Part shown: piece by piece, positions 11,754 through 23,515 of the stretch
How the letters are laid out: each line of letters begins with the position of its first letter
Numbering within the stretch: the first letter of the stretch is position 1
Origin: Nectonema munidae
Lineage: Eukaryota > Nematomorpha > Nectonematoida > Nectonematidae
Assembly: GCA_030549495.1 (NCBI GenBank)
Contig: JAUIRK010001055.1
Coordinates: forward strand, 185,001 to 249,000
DNA: 64,000 bases
Direction: 5' to 3'
The notes under the pieces: generated by a model
Told to the model about the DNA's origin: nothing
Databases searched by the model: none
What the model saw: the letters and a program-made list of their open reading frames with translations, nothing else
Made by a program: the position numbers and the translations under genes

Positions 11754-13413
11754 TTACTGACATTGAGTACAAAAATATTTCCTATGATTTTTACATATGT
11801 GTCTGCTACAAGAACTACATTTTCTTGTACCTCTACTCTTAGAGTGACCGACTTCCAAATAACAATAGCCTCTTGATGTTGAAGCTAGATCAGTTATTTC
11901 AAGCTGTTCGAAGCCATAAAAATATAAAAGATTTCGAATTTGAAATGGAGTGTTAGAATTGTTAGAGGGCATCATCATAGAATTCTCACAAAACTTCAAA
12001 GACAAATCTCTGATAAAATATTTTCTGACTCCTTTTTTAGTGCTTGGGAATTTGTTAGTACAATTACTTATAGATATTACCCAACTATTGTGAAACGCAA
12101 TATCTAAGTGGTTTGCAAAAACTGCAACTGTCAATTTTCTAGACGTTCTATAAGATGTGTATGATCTAAGCATCTGATTTGTTTTGTCTACCCCACTTTT
12201 GTATTGATTGTATAACACTATTGTTTCTGGTTTGCGTTTCCTTCCAATCAAATTTATTTCCCCCATATGTTGGCTTGAAATAACGTAAACAACTTTGAAA
12301 TTACGATGAGCATGTCTAGGGAGGGGGACATAAGCCGGCAAGGAAGCATATTTGGTATAAATAAATTTTGATTCAGTTTCATTTAAGCCCAGCTGTTGTA
12401 AATGTTTAGGTCTAAAAATATGGGGGATAAAAGTACGATTAAATCTAACAGTTCCACATATACTTAATTTTTTTGAAGTAGCCCATTGACACAACTCATG
12501 AGATGTGAAAAATCTATCAGCAAATATTCCACATCCTTCAGGTAAATCACTATCCGTTATCAATAATTTAACTATATTTGCTCCAGAAAAAAAAGTTCTA
12601 TCAGTTAAACCTGAAACATAAACTTGAAACTTTAAAATATATAAAGATTTAGCATCTGTACAATGGTAAATATTTATGCCATAATGACGAGGCTTAGAAG
12701 GGTCGTATATTTTTATTCTACAACGTCCTCTAAATTTTACAAGTTGTTCGTCTACTGTGACGTAATTATACGGTACAAAAAAATATAGAACAATTACGAT
12801 AAAACGTATCTTGCAAATAGCTAATTGCAGATATCTTATCCTTTGTTCTCGGTCATTCTTCACATCAAAACTTATAAGAATAATAACCAAGAAGAACATA
12901 TTTCTTGAAGTAGAAGCTCGAAGAAATGGTTCTCCTGTTTTTTATGAAAATAAATATTTAAAATTTATTTGTTGATTCTTTGATGGCTCCATGTAGAAGC
13001 AACGAAAATAAGTGAAAAGGGTTTGGTGTTTCGCTACTATGAATTTTAAATAAGTTAATCAAGTTAAAAAAAATTAAAAAAAAAACTTACCTGAAATTTT
13101 CATCTAGTTTAACTTTTGTACAATGAAAAATATGAGAAATTACTTCTTCATTAAAAAAAAGTTTCAAAATTTGAAGAGAATTAGTGAGAAATTTTGCGAG
13201 ACCAACGGGTCCAAACGGTCTTTGACTTAAGTTTCTTGTGTTTTGAACTAAAGGACGACCTTGGTTTGGTCTAGCTGGATTCCCTGAATACTCAGTGCCA
13301 TCAGGGGCAACTAACTTATTAGTGAAAGATTTTTCACTTTTAGTTGTATAAGACAAATCAGAAGATATTGATGTTGCTTTTTCAGAAACAGAAGACGAAT
13401 CCGAAGAACTCAT
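11754..13413 (-). pseudogene. piggyBac B transposase with one intron, decayed
   Basis: Read on the minus strand. Exon 1 runs 13413-13091 from an ATG with a Ser-rich acidic start and contains LTNSLQILKLFFNEEV. A donor (TTTCAG then GTAAG) is followed by a 54-bp intron (13090-13037) ending in CATAG; splicing in phase 2 continues as SETPNPFHLFSLLLHG. Exon 2 has an internal stop near 12955 and then reads GEPFLRASTSRN, TVDEQLVKFRGRC (first Asp), GIFADRFFTSHEL (second Asp) and KSGVDKTNQML (third Asp; the following Asp of the family is Asn). A Cys-rich tail (CSSCSRHICKNHRKYFC) ends at the stop at 11756-11754. The long exon 2 frame, 381 codons, is much better preserved than copy A. piggyBac C at 44.5-47.4 kb is its closest relative here. 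Confidence 0.87.
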
Positions 13414-13499
13414 ATTTAGAAGAAAAAATGAATTAGTTTTAAAAGGCGTTTGTTTGAGAATTTATTGCTTTGCAAGAAATGTATGAACGTGAGAACTTT

Positions 13500-14240
13500 G
13501 GTAAAGTTGGTCAGCTGCTTATACTGGACCACAACAGTAAGTTGATAGGTAGGATTTTTCAAAGGAATTTCAGGGAAGTTATTTATTCTTTATTCATACA
13601 GATTTTATTGTATATATTGATTTGTATTGATTACAAAGATAAATACGCAGTAGTACAATCCACGTAATCAATAATGAACACAATCGTTTTGATGTGACGG
13701 CTAACGTAATCGTAAAAGTTTACAAGACAGTCGAGTTAAATAGATGAAATCCTAATAAGTTTTGATATCAAAATAACTTATCTCCATATATAAAGGATAT
13801 ATTTATAAAAATATGTGTGAAATAGAAGATTTTTCTGACTTATAAATATTTTTATAATTTTTTTGAAATTTCTTAACCCCAATAACTTTTTTTATAAATT
13901 AATGAAAAATATTTTTTATTTATATATATTTCTTGAATGCCGTTTTTCTTGGAAATAGATCATAGAAAGTAATATTATTTGAATTACAAAAGAATAAACA
14001 GAAGATATTTGTTAATCTGGCCATAATTAAATTTCAATAGGACATTTGAAAAAAGGTCTTATTTAAAAATAAAAAAAAGAACAAAATCAATCTATGGAGT
14101 TTTTTGCCAACTAGTGGTCCTTTACGCTAGGTTTATTTTACAGGTCTTGCAAGAGTTAAACATCATAATAATATGAAAATCCAAATACAAATTTTAATAA
14201 CTATAATTCTCGTATCGAAGTTTAAGCCAAATTTAACATT
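13500..14240. other. AT-rich stretch, nothing recognised
   Basis: No coding, RNA or repeat signal that I can support. Confidence 0.45.
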
Positions 14241-14249
14241 ATATTATAA

Positions 14250-15950
14250 GTAATAATATCTTGAAAAATTTAAAGAAAGTTGAAATCAAAAACAATTTAA
14301 AATATGAGGAAAGATGTGAATTGCTAAATATCAAAAAGGATGATAATATCACACTTGTTAAATATGATAAAACCAATCGATTTGTTCTTTTAGATTCTAA
14401 CTTCTATTTTGATTCAATTAAAAAGATCTTAACTTAAGATGATGCATATGTTGATGTTGTCAAATCTTTTAATCTTAAATCAATTGAGGACAAGTGCAAT
14501 GATTTCATTCATAAATTTAAATTCCTTAAAAATATTGAATAATAGTAACGTTACAAAATTATTTTCCCTTATTCTAATCTGTCCTCTATATATATACTTC
14601 CTAAAAAGCACAAAGATCTAGACAACTTTCAATTTACAACAATTTGTAATGATATTAATTACCCAACAGAAACACTCTCATGGCTAACTTACTTCATACA
14701 TTTCAGTTTGTACTTAGCTATATTTTGAATTCTGTTGTGTTTAAAAAAAATTTTTTGCAAAAGTTGCCAACTAATTTGAAAGAGTATAATCTTGTTAGTT
14801 TTGATATCATTAATACGTTCAATACGATAACATGTTGCGATTGATATTGTTATAGGAAAGTTTATTAGAGACAAACCAAACTAAAATTTTCCAATTTTGA
14901 TACAATCTTTTGAATGTCATATTACATAATAACATACTTTTTTATAATAATAGATTTTATTTACAAAAGATTTATTTACCTATGGGTGATAGAATCTTCC
15001 TATTAATAGCCATTCTTTTTATAGATTACTATGAAGAGTCTTTCATCTATTCAAAAATTGACTTACCTAATACCTATCTGGTACAGATATATAGCCGATT
15101 GCATTTCATTGTTTCACAAGAAGACGGACATTTACTGCTTTTTACAATTTCTTAATTCATTAAATTCAGGTATTAAATACACATATGAGACATTTCATGA
15201 TAAATAATTGGCTTTTTTGAACATTTATTTCAAAATTGAGAGTAATTATTGTATAAATACTTCGTTATTAAGGAAAAAAACAATAAAAACATTATAATAA
15301 TAAAATTAGAATTGATTTTTCAATGAAATTGATTATCCAATCAATTTCATTGAAAAAAATATTTGCGAGTTCAAAAATAAAAATATTGACAAAAACGTTC
15401 TTGAAGATGTAAAATATATATTTCATGAACCTAATAAGTATATGAAGAATAAAAAAGTTTTAGTAAAAATTCCTTATATCAATGAAAAACAAACCAAGTG
15501 ATTAGAAAAAATATAAAAAACACAAGGTGTAGATATTTTACTTATTAATACAAAAAATAAATCAATCCTCGACTTCCTTAGACTTAAACATACTTATCCT
15601 AAAGCACATAGATGTGATGAGAGGTGCAAAATTATCAAAAAAGCTAGTTGTAATCCAAGGAATGTTGTTTACAAAATTAATTGCAACCTATGTAACCAAA
15701 TTTATATTGTAGAATCTGATAGGCCGATCATTTTCAGACTAAGGGAGCATATATAAGATATCAAACACATTAGAAAAATTACACCTCTAGGTTTACATTT
15801 CAATAAATTCCACATTGATTCAGCTTTCAATAATAAAATTCTCATCCTTGTAATTTTGAATTTTGTAAAAATTATAAAGAAAGAATATTAAAAGAAGAAA
15901 TATGTATTAAAGATAATAATCCAATATTAACACTCATTTCGGATGTGTAG
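14250..15950 (+). mobile_element. Penelope-like retroelement, degenerate
   Basis: Plus-strand pieces follow the order of a Penelope-like protein. KYDKTNRFVLLDS (amino-terminal DKG-like block) lies near 14365 and YILPKKHKD near 14590, matching the usual YGLPKIHK block. YNLVSFDI near 14790 is RT block A. LPMGD near 14965 and a YIAD-type catalytic block near 15090 follow. The carboxyl end, VVYKINCNLCNQIYIVES with a later Arg and Glu-His (15670-15755), fits the GIY-YIG endonuclease domain typical of the group. The element is broken many times and is old. Part of it (about 14715-14850) recurs inside the foldback element at 26434-26708. Confidence 0.78.
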
Positions 15951-16044
15951 ATCTTGATTTATTTTTGTATCTTGTTAGTATTAATAATTAATGTATTACT
16001 TATATATTTCTAATTTCCGTATAGTTTCCCATAGTAAGAATAGG

Positions 16045-16445
16045 AGCCAGCCCGGGCTTCCGCTGCTCCACCAAGTATATAAGGCAGCCACGCACAGGCC
16101 TATTTCTCTTTTTTCTCTCTCACTTCGTCACGCTACTCCCCACCCACCACTCCCTTGATGCTACGAAAGCCTCGCATTGGCTTTCCAGTCCCCGATGAAG
16201 CTGCTTGGGTCAAGAGGGAAACACGAAAGACATCCAAACGTTCACTGGATCCCAGATGACGTCTAGAAGATCTCGACACCTCCCAAAAAAAAAAAAAAAA
16301 AAAAAAAAAGGGGGATTCCTTTTCAAACATATTCGTGCATATGTCTTCTTGTTATTTCTTGTGTGTGTTTTCCCCCTTGCCCATCTTTTAATAAATTCTG
16401 ACAAGAAAACAAAGCAGCTCCAATCCAGGAGGACTGCAAAAAAAA
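16045..16445 (+). mobile_element. 3'-end fragment of the GC-rich retroelement
   Basis: This piece matches the last 380 bp of the copy at 21727-25816, from GAGCCAGCCCGGGC through the TATATAAGG box, the internal A-run and the AATAAA, and ends CCAGGAGGACTGC plus eight A. It is therefore a 5'-truncated piece with an A-tail. It abuts the next copy tail to tail. Confidence 0.88.
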
Positions 16446-16483
16446 CAAGAAGACATATGCACGAATATGTTTGAAAAGGAATC

Positions 16484-16514
<31 letters not shown>

Positions 16515-19500
16515 GGGAGGTGTCGAGATCTTCTAGACGTCATCTGGGATCCAGTGAACGTTTGGATGTCTTTCGTGTTTCCCTCTTGACCCAAGCAGCT
16601 TCATCGGGGACTGGAAAGCCAATGCGAGGCTTTCGTAGCATCAAGGGAGTGGTGGGTGGGGAGTAGCGTGACGAAGTGAGAGAAAAAAGAGAAATAGGCC
16701 TGTGCGTGGCTGCCTTATATACTTGGTGGAGCAGCGAAGCCCGGGCTGGCTCGCTATTGGACGGGCAGTTAGCAGCTTCTCCTGTTAACAAGGGGGCGTA
16801 GCCCGTCCTTTTGCCAAGCTTTCTTGACCAATGAGAAGAATCTTCTGCTGTCGTCTTGGCGCCAAGTGGGCAGTCGATAGGGTCTATCTTCATGGCATTG
16901 TGGTTCCTTTGCAAGCGCTCTGTGGGGGAGAACTTCTTCATCCTGTCTTCAGTGATCCACTTGAAGGCTAATAGGATATGGTTGAAGAAGTCTCTCCAAA
17001 CTTTGGAATCCAAAGTAATCTGGCAGTCCCAGATATTGAGGGCGTGGCTTTTGGCGGAAGACTGGCGGCGGGACGGCTCGTCCGCCGGGTTGTCTTCGGA
17101 CTTTACATATTCAATTGAGGAGCGCAGGGCATCTTTCCAGTCACTGGAGTCTTCTAGCCAGAGAAGCAGGATGCCTTGACGCCAGGAGCTGCTGCCCAGT
17201 TTGCGGATGGCTCCAATTGCGGCCATTGAGTCCGAAAGAATCTTCCGGGATGGCCATGTGAAGTGAGCAAATATGATGGCGAGGAGTTCCAAATCTGCGA
17301 TGTTCCATCCAGGGGCTTGCAGGGGGAAGCACCATGAGCCCTCCTTTGTGTGGAAGCCTAGAGCCATCAGGGATGCGTCTACGTGAACTTCACCATTGAG
17401 TTGTCTGGACTTGGCTAAGCTCCAGGGAACCAAGATGGTGTCCATTACGTAGGGAAAAGCCAGCTGAACCAGCTGACCGTAGGAGGCGAGATCTTCCCAG
17501 TGATATAGGTTGGAGATGATCCTGAACTTTCCTGGGAGTGTTGCTGCGTAATAGTTCAGGATACCCATGATCTTCTGCCTCCATTTGATGGGGACCTCCG
17601 GACAATTTTGCGCCAACAAAAAGGCGCAGAGTGCCCGGAGGAGGGCCTCTTTCTTGGCATCTGGGACACCCATCGTCCTGTTGCCGAGATCGAGGCGGGC
17701 CCCGAGAAACTCGAGGGCTTGTGTGGGCTGGAGAATGGACTTGTCCGAGTTTATGCGGATCCCGCATTCCTCTTGCAAAAAGGAGGTGAACTGGCTGGTG
17801 ATCCGGCCAGCCAGGTCTCGGGAGTCGGCTAGGAGGAGAAAATCGTCCAAATAGACGATGATCTTGACCCTGAGCCCAAGGGAGGGGGGAAGTCTGGCCT
17901 TGAAAGTGCCTACCAGGCGACGCATCGTATTTTGGAGGATTGCTGGGCTAAAGCAAGCTCCCATAGGGAGCCTGGTGAATTGCCAAACTCGACCACCAAG
18001 TTTGATGCAAAAGCAGTTTCTCCAGGCTGTTTGGATACGGATTCCGTAAAAGGCGTCAGAGAGGTCCAGTCTGGTGGCCCAGTTGAGGTTTTCGGGAATG
18101 AACCTTAATTGGTAGGGGGCTGTTAGGCGAATTGGCGGCGTTGAAAAAAGATCCTTGGTGAAGCCGAAGTCTGCGACGAGTCGGGTCTTTCCGTTGGCCT
18201 TGGGCACTAGGAAACAAGGAGAAATAATCCTTGGTTTCTGGCCAACTCCAAAATGCCGTGGCTGACTAGTTTAGGCAGTACCTGCTGGACTAAGAAGTCC
18301 CTTTGGCCCACGGGGGCCTCGAGAATCTCGAGAAGGAGTGGAAGGGCAGGTTGGAGGACAGTTTGGGCTTGTATCCACGCCGAAGTATGTTCAGAATGCC
18401 TCGGTGCTTGAGGTCCCTAGGGGGCCTAAACAGGGGGGCCGAGACCCGAAATGAGGCATTGGCAGGTAGTTCCAAGAGCCTTGCTGAGGCCGAGTAGGAC
18501 TTGAGGAGGTTTTTGCAAGAGGCAATGTCTATAATGGATTGGATCTGGTCCTCATCCGGATCCGGACATGGGTTGTCCTCTGGATCGAAAGACATAACCT
18601 GCGAGAAGATGTTCTTCCAGAACCTGGGGGGGAACAGAGCTTTGTTGGCCTCATAAAATTCCAATAGGGCGCCCGGGTGAGCGGGGACAAAGAAACTTTG
18701 CCCGCCCGTCTGTACCGTGATGGAGCCATCAGATTGGAAGGTGAAGGTGGGAAGTGCCGCCGGATCGGAGGGGCCTGGTAGAAGGATGTTAAGTGGCGGC
18801 AGCGTGGAAGGATCGACTGAATCCTCCGACACCAGTACTGGCTGACCGTCCACAATTTTGATTCTTGTCTGGATCAACCTGGGCGGATGGGTCGCCGCAG
18901 GTTGAGGGGGAGACAGAGGGACGGGTGGCGGTATCCGCGTGAGCGTAGGCTGTCCCTTAGAAATTTCGATGAAAGACTGGACCAGTCTAGGTGGAGTTGA
19001 TGTGCGAGGCGGGATTTCCGGGATAGGGAGGGGAAGCCCAACAGGCAGCCCCAGTTCCTGGAGAAAGCCGCCTTCGGGGACTCTAAACGAAGGACCTTCG
19101 GTTGGAGAGGATAGCAGGCTATCAATAGGGAGTAACTCAGGGGAGGGAGGCTCGGGGCTAGGAGGAATGAAAGGGCCGTAACCGTGTGGGTGCTCAGTAG
19201 GTGAGACCAATGGGAATGCTCCGTCAGGAGGGAGACTCCCCGCCAGAAGGGGCGGGGGAGATCTCAGAACGCGTTGTGGTCCTGGCTGATCCAGCGGGTC
19301 GTACCCATGGGGAAAATGAACTGACCGCCTCCCAGGCGCCCAGGCCTCCGCAGGGAGGTCCGAACCGGGTGGTGGGGGCATGGACTCAGCCACAGGAGGT
19401 GGCGAGACCAGCCTTATGTGCCTGGAACCCAGGAGTGGCGAGGTGGCGCTAGGTGGCCCATAACCAATGGGGAAGTCGGTACCCGACCTGCCTATGCGCC

Positions 19501-20449
19501 AATCAGGCGGGAGAGTGGTCATGGGAGAGCCTGGATCAGACTCCGGGGAAGGAGATGGGGAAGGCTGTGGACCACAGCAGTAGAAGGAGGTGAGGCGGTA
19601 CCTCCTTGAACCCGTTTTCCTATTTCTTACGGGCGGTTTGGGTCGTGGGCCGAAAACGGCCGCGACCGCGGGAGGATGGACCCTCGCGAGTATTAGAGGC
19701 GGGCTTAGCAAGATCCATGCCAGTAATACCGGCGATGGATAAGAGCGAGGGGGCCTGATGGTGGACATTAGTCCACGTAGAGTGGGCCGCAATGACATGT
19801 GTTCTTAACATGCCATTGAGCTCTGAAAGGTCATCCAAAGACAGGCTGCCAAAAAATGGGCGTAGCTTCTCAAGATAAAACAACATGACTTCATCTTTAA
19901 TATTTAAGTCTTTGGACTTAGTTAGTTCAAGGATAACCCGAACCCTACGGTCCGCTAGGACATCAGGGGGGGGGGGGGGGTGGAATATACACTCGGGTCA
20001 ACGTGATCTGCTGTGGCATACCCTGCGGGCAGGGAGCCCGGGAGCAGACCGGGCATATATACTGACGAGCGTGGGACACCCTGGACCGATGTGAAGGTCG
20101 GCACCGAGGGGAGCAAGGGGGATGACACTGCCGAAGCTAAAGAACTTACGGCAGGAGCAACAACGGTTTGAGCCGAAGAAGGAAGCGAAGGAGAGGAGGA
20201 TATGGACTGGTCTGTTCCCGTCGACACGGCGCGAGGAGGCACTATCTGCCCCTCTAAAGCCGTGAAGCGGGATTCCATTCGCCGCAGCTGCGACGTTATG
20301 GACAGGAGAGTATTGCTGAAATCAGGCACATTAACGGAGCAAGAGGGGAGAGCTTTGCCGTCATCTTTGTGCGATTGCGATGCTGGATGGTGAGACGCGG
20401 GGGTCTTAGACATAATTACGAGTAGCGTGACGAAGTGAGAGAGAAAAAA
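16446..20449 (-). mobile_element. GC-rich RT/RNase H retroelement, near full-length copy 1 (fossil)
   Basis: On the minus strand this copy runs from the CT-rich 5' leader at about 20449 through a gag-like frame starting near 20413, a proline-rich region (about 19800-18500), reverse transcriptase (about 18350-17450) and RNase H (about 17400-17050), to a 3' end cut short at 16446. It is nearly identical to the plus-strand copy at 21727-25816. It is broken, with about one or two breaks. Family: a retroelement with LTR- or DIRS-like RT and RNase H; no integrase or tyrosine recombinase was found. The low divergence between copies points to recent insertion. Confidence 0.87.
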
Positions 20450-20708
20450 GGTCTCACCTACTGAGCACCCACACGGTTACGGCCCTTTCATTCCTCCTAG
20501 CCCCGAGCCTCCCTCCCCTAAGTTACTCCCTATTGATAGCCTGCTATCCTCTCCAACCGAAGGTCCTTCGTTTAGAGTCCCCGAGGGCGGCTTTCTCCAG
20601 GAACTGGGGCTGCCTGTTGGGCTTCCCCTCCCTATCCCGGAAATCCCGCCTCGCACATCAACTCCACCTAGACTGGTCCAGTCTTTCATCGAAATTTCTA
20701 AGGGAAAG
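20450..20708 (+). mobile_element. internal fragment of the GC-rich retroelement
   Basis: About 259 bp in plus orientation matching 22973-23230 of the long copy (part of the proline-rich region). It starts exactly where copy 1 ends and stops at the T-run of the next piece. Confidence 0.85.
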
Positions 20709-20842
20709 TTTTTTTTTTTGCAGTCCTCCTGGATTGGAGCTGCTTTGTTTTCTTGTCAGAATTTATTAAAAGATGGGCAAGGGGGAAAACACACACAAGA
20801 AATAACAAGAAGACATATGCACGAATATGTTTGAAAAGGAAT

Positions 20843-20883
<41 letters not shown>

Positions 20884-21726
20884 GGAGGTGTCGAGATCTT
20901 CTAGACGTCATCTGGGATCCAGTGAACGTTTGGATGTCTTTCGTGTTTCCCTCTTGACCCAAGCAGCTTCATCGGGGACTGGAAAGCCAATGCGAGGCTT
21001 TCGTAGCATCAAGGGAGTGGTGGGTGGGGAGTAGCGTGACGAAGTGAGAGAGAAAAAAGAGAAATAGGCCTGTGCGTGGCTGCCTTATATACTTGGTGGA
21101 GCAGCGGAAGCCCGGGCTGGCTCGCTATTGGACGGGCAGTTAGCAGCTTCTCCTGTTAACAAGGGGGCGTAGCCCGTCCTTTTGCCAAGCTTTCTTGACC
21201 AATGAGAAGAATCTTCTGCTGTCGTCTTGGCGCCAAGTGGGCAGTCGATAGGGTCTATCTTCATGGCATTGTGGTTCCTTTGCACAGGCTCTGTGGGGGA
21301 GAACTTCTTCATCCTGTCTTCAGTGATCCACTTGAAGGCTAATAGGATATGGTTGAAGAAGTCTCTCCAAACTTTGGAATCCAAAGTAATCTGGCAGTCC
21401 CAGATATTAAGGGCGTGGCTTTTGGCGGAAGACTGGCGGCGGGACGGCTCGTCCGCCGGGTTGTCTTCGGACTTTACATATTCAATTGAGGAGCGCAGGG
21501 CATCTTTCCAGTCACTGGAGGCTTCCAGCCAGAGAAGCAGGATGCCTTGACGCCAGGAGCTGCTGCCCAGTTTGCGGATGGCTCCAATTGCGGCCATTGA
21601 GTCCGAAAGAATCTTCCGGGATGGCCATGTGAAGTGAGCAAGTATGATGGCGAGGAGTTCCAAATCTGCGATGTTCCATCCAGGGGCTTGCAGGGGGAAG
21701 CACCATGAGCCCTCCTTTGTGTGGAA
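20709..21726 (-). mobile_element. 5'-truncated copy of the GC-rich retroelement
   Basis: A minus-strand piece. Its 3' end is complete: T-run (A-tail) at 20709-20719, then the reverse of CCAATCCAGGAGGACTGC. It extends to 21726, which corresponds to the RNase H region of the long copy (about 24830). It is joined without spacer to the leader of the next copy. 5' truncation with an A-tail resembles target-primed insertion. Confidence 0.87.
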
Positions 21727-21774
21727 GCTTTTCTCTTCTTTTTTCTCTCTCACTTCGTCACGCTACTCGTAATT

Positions 21775-22560
21775 ATGTCTAAGACCCCCGCGTCTCACCA
21801 TCCAGCATCGCAATCGCACAAAGATGACGGCAAAGCTCTCCCCTCTTGCTCCGTTAATGTGCCTGATTTCAGCAATACTCTCTTGTCCATAACGTCGCAG
21901 CTGCGGCGAATGGAATCCCGCTTCACGGCTTTGGAGGGGCAGATAGTGCCTCCTCGCGCCGTGTCGACGGGAACAGACCAGTCCATATCCTCCTCTCCTT
22001 CGCTTCCTTCTTCGGCTCAAACCGTTGTTGCTCCTGCCGTAAGTTCTTTAGCTTCGGCAGTGTCATCCCCCTTGCTCCCCTCGGTGCCGACCTTCACATC
22101 GGTCCAGGGTGTCCCACGCTCGTCAGTATATATGCCCGGTCTGCTCCCTGGCTCCCTGCCCGCAGGGTATGCCACAGCAGATCACGTTGACCCGAGTGTA
22201 TATTCCACCCCCCCTGATGTCCTAGCGGACCGTAGGGTTCGGGTTATCCTTGAACTAACTAAGTCCAAAGACTTAAATATTAAAGATGAAGTCATGTTGT
22301 TTTATCTTGAGAAGCTACGCCCATTTTTTGGCAGCCTGTCTTTGGATGACCTTTCAGAGCTCAATGGCATGTTAAGGACACATGTCATTGCGGCCCACTC
22401 TACGTGGACTAATGTCCACCATCAGGCCCCCTCGCTCTTATCCATCGCCGATATTACTGGCATGGATCTTGCTAAGCCCGCCTCTAATACTCGCGAGGGT
22501 CCATCCTCCCGCGGTCGCGGCCGTTTTCGGCTCACGACCCAAACCGCCCGTAAGAAATAG
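21775..22560 (+). CDS. gag-like ORF1 of the GC-rich retroelement
   Basis: 262 codons from an ATG right after the CT-rich leader. The start is Ser/His/Pro-rich; a possible coiled segment (NTLLSITSQLRRMESRFTAL) lies at about residues 31-50. A Ser/Pro/Val-rich linker follows, then a more structured region (about 125-240: LELTKSKDLNIKDEVMLFYL, LSLDDLSELNGML), and a basic Arg/Gly tail (SSRGRGRFR) that could bind nucleic acid. It occupies the gag position. No zinc knuckle is seen. It belongs to a fossil element. Confidence 0.6.
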   Translation: MSKTPASHHPASQSHKDDGKALPSCSVNVPDFSNTLLSITSQLRRMESRFTALEGQIVPPRAVSTGTDQSISSSPSLPSSAQTVVAPAVSSLASAVSSPLLPSVPTFTSVQGVPRSSVYMPGLLPGSLPAGYATADHVDPSVYSTPPDVLADRRVRVILELTKSKDLNIKDEVMLFYLEKLRPFFGSLSLDDLSELNGMLRTHVIAAHSTWTNVHHQAPSLLSIADITGMDLAKPASNTREGPSSRGRGRFRLTTQTARKK

Positions 22561-23515
22561 GAAAACGGGTTCAAGGAGGTACCGCCTCACCTCCTTCTAC
22601 TGCTGTGGTCCACAGCCTTCCCCATCTCCTTCCCCGGAGTCTGATCCAGGCTCTCCCATGACCACTCTCCCGCCTGATTGGCGCATAGGCAGGTCGGGTA
22701 CTGACTTCCCCATTGGTTATGGGCCACCTAGCGCCACCTCGCCACCCCTGGGTTCCAGGCACATAAGGCTGGTCTCGCCACCTCCTGTGGCTGAGTCCAT
22801 GCCCCCACCACCCGGTTCGGACCTCCCTGCGGAGGCCTGGGCGCCTGGGAGGCGGTCAGTTCATTTTCCCCATGGTTACGACCCGCTGGATCAGCCAGGA
22901 CCACAACGCGTTCTGAGATCTCCCCCGCCCCTTCTGGCGGGGAGTCTCCCTCCTGACGGAGCACTCCCATTGGTCTCACCTACTGAGCACCCACACGGTT
23001 ACGGCCCTTTCATTCCTCCTAGCCCCGAGCCTCCCTCCCCTGAGTTACTCCCTATTGATAGCCTGCTATCCTCTCCAACCGAAGGTCCTTCGTTTAGAGT
23101 CCCCGAGGGCGGCTTTCTCCAGGAACTGGGGCTGCCTGTTGGGCTTCCCCTCCCTATCCCGGAAATCCCGCCTCGCACATCAACTCCACCTAGACTGGTC
23201 CAGTCTTTCATCGAAATTTCTAAGGGACAGCCTACGCTCACGCGGATACCGCCACCCGTCCCTCTGTCTCCCCCTCAACCTGCGGCGACCCATCCGCCCA
23301 GGTTGATCCAGACAAGAATCAAAATTGTGGACGGTCAGCCAGTACTGGTGTCGGAGGATTCAGTCGATCCTCCCACGCTGCCGCCACTTAACATCCTTCT
23401 ACCAGGCCCCTCCGATCCGGCGGCACTTCCCACCTTCACCTTCCAATCTGATGGCTCCATCACGGTACAGACGGGCGGGTAAAGTTTCTTTGTCCCCGCT
23501 CACCCGGGCGCCCTA

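Noticed and set aside
16205-16474. Lys-rich frames through the A-runs of the retroelement
   Set aside because: They arise from the homopolymer and are not shared as a protein among copies.
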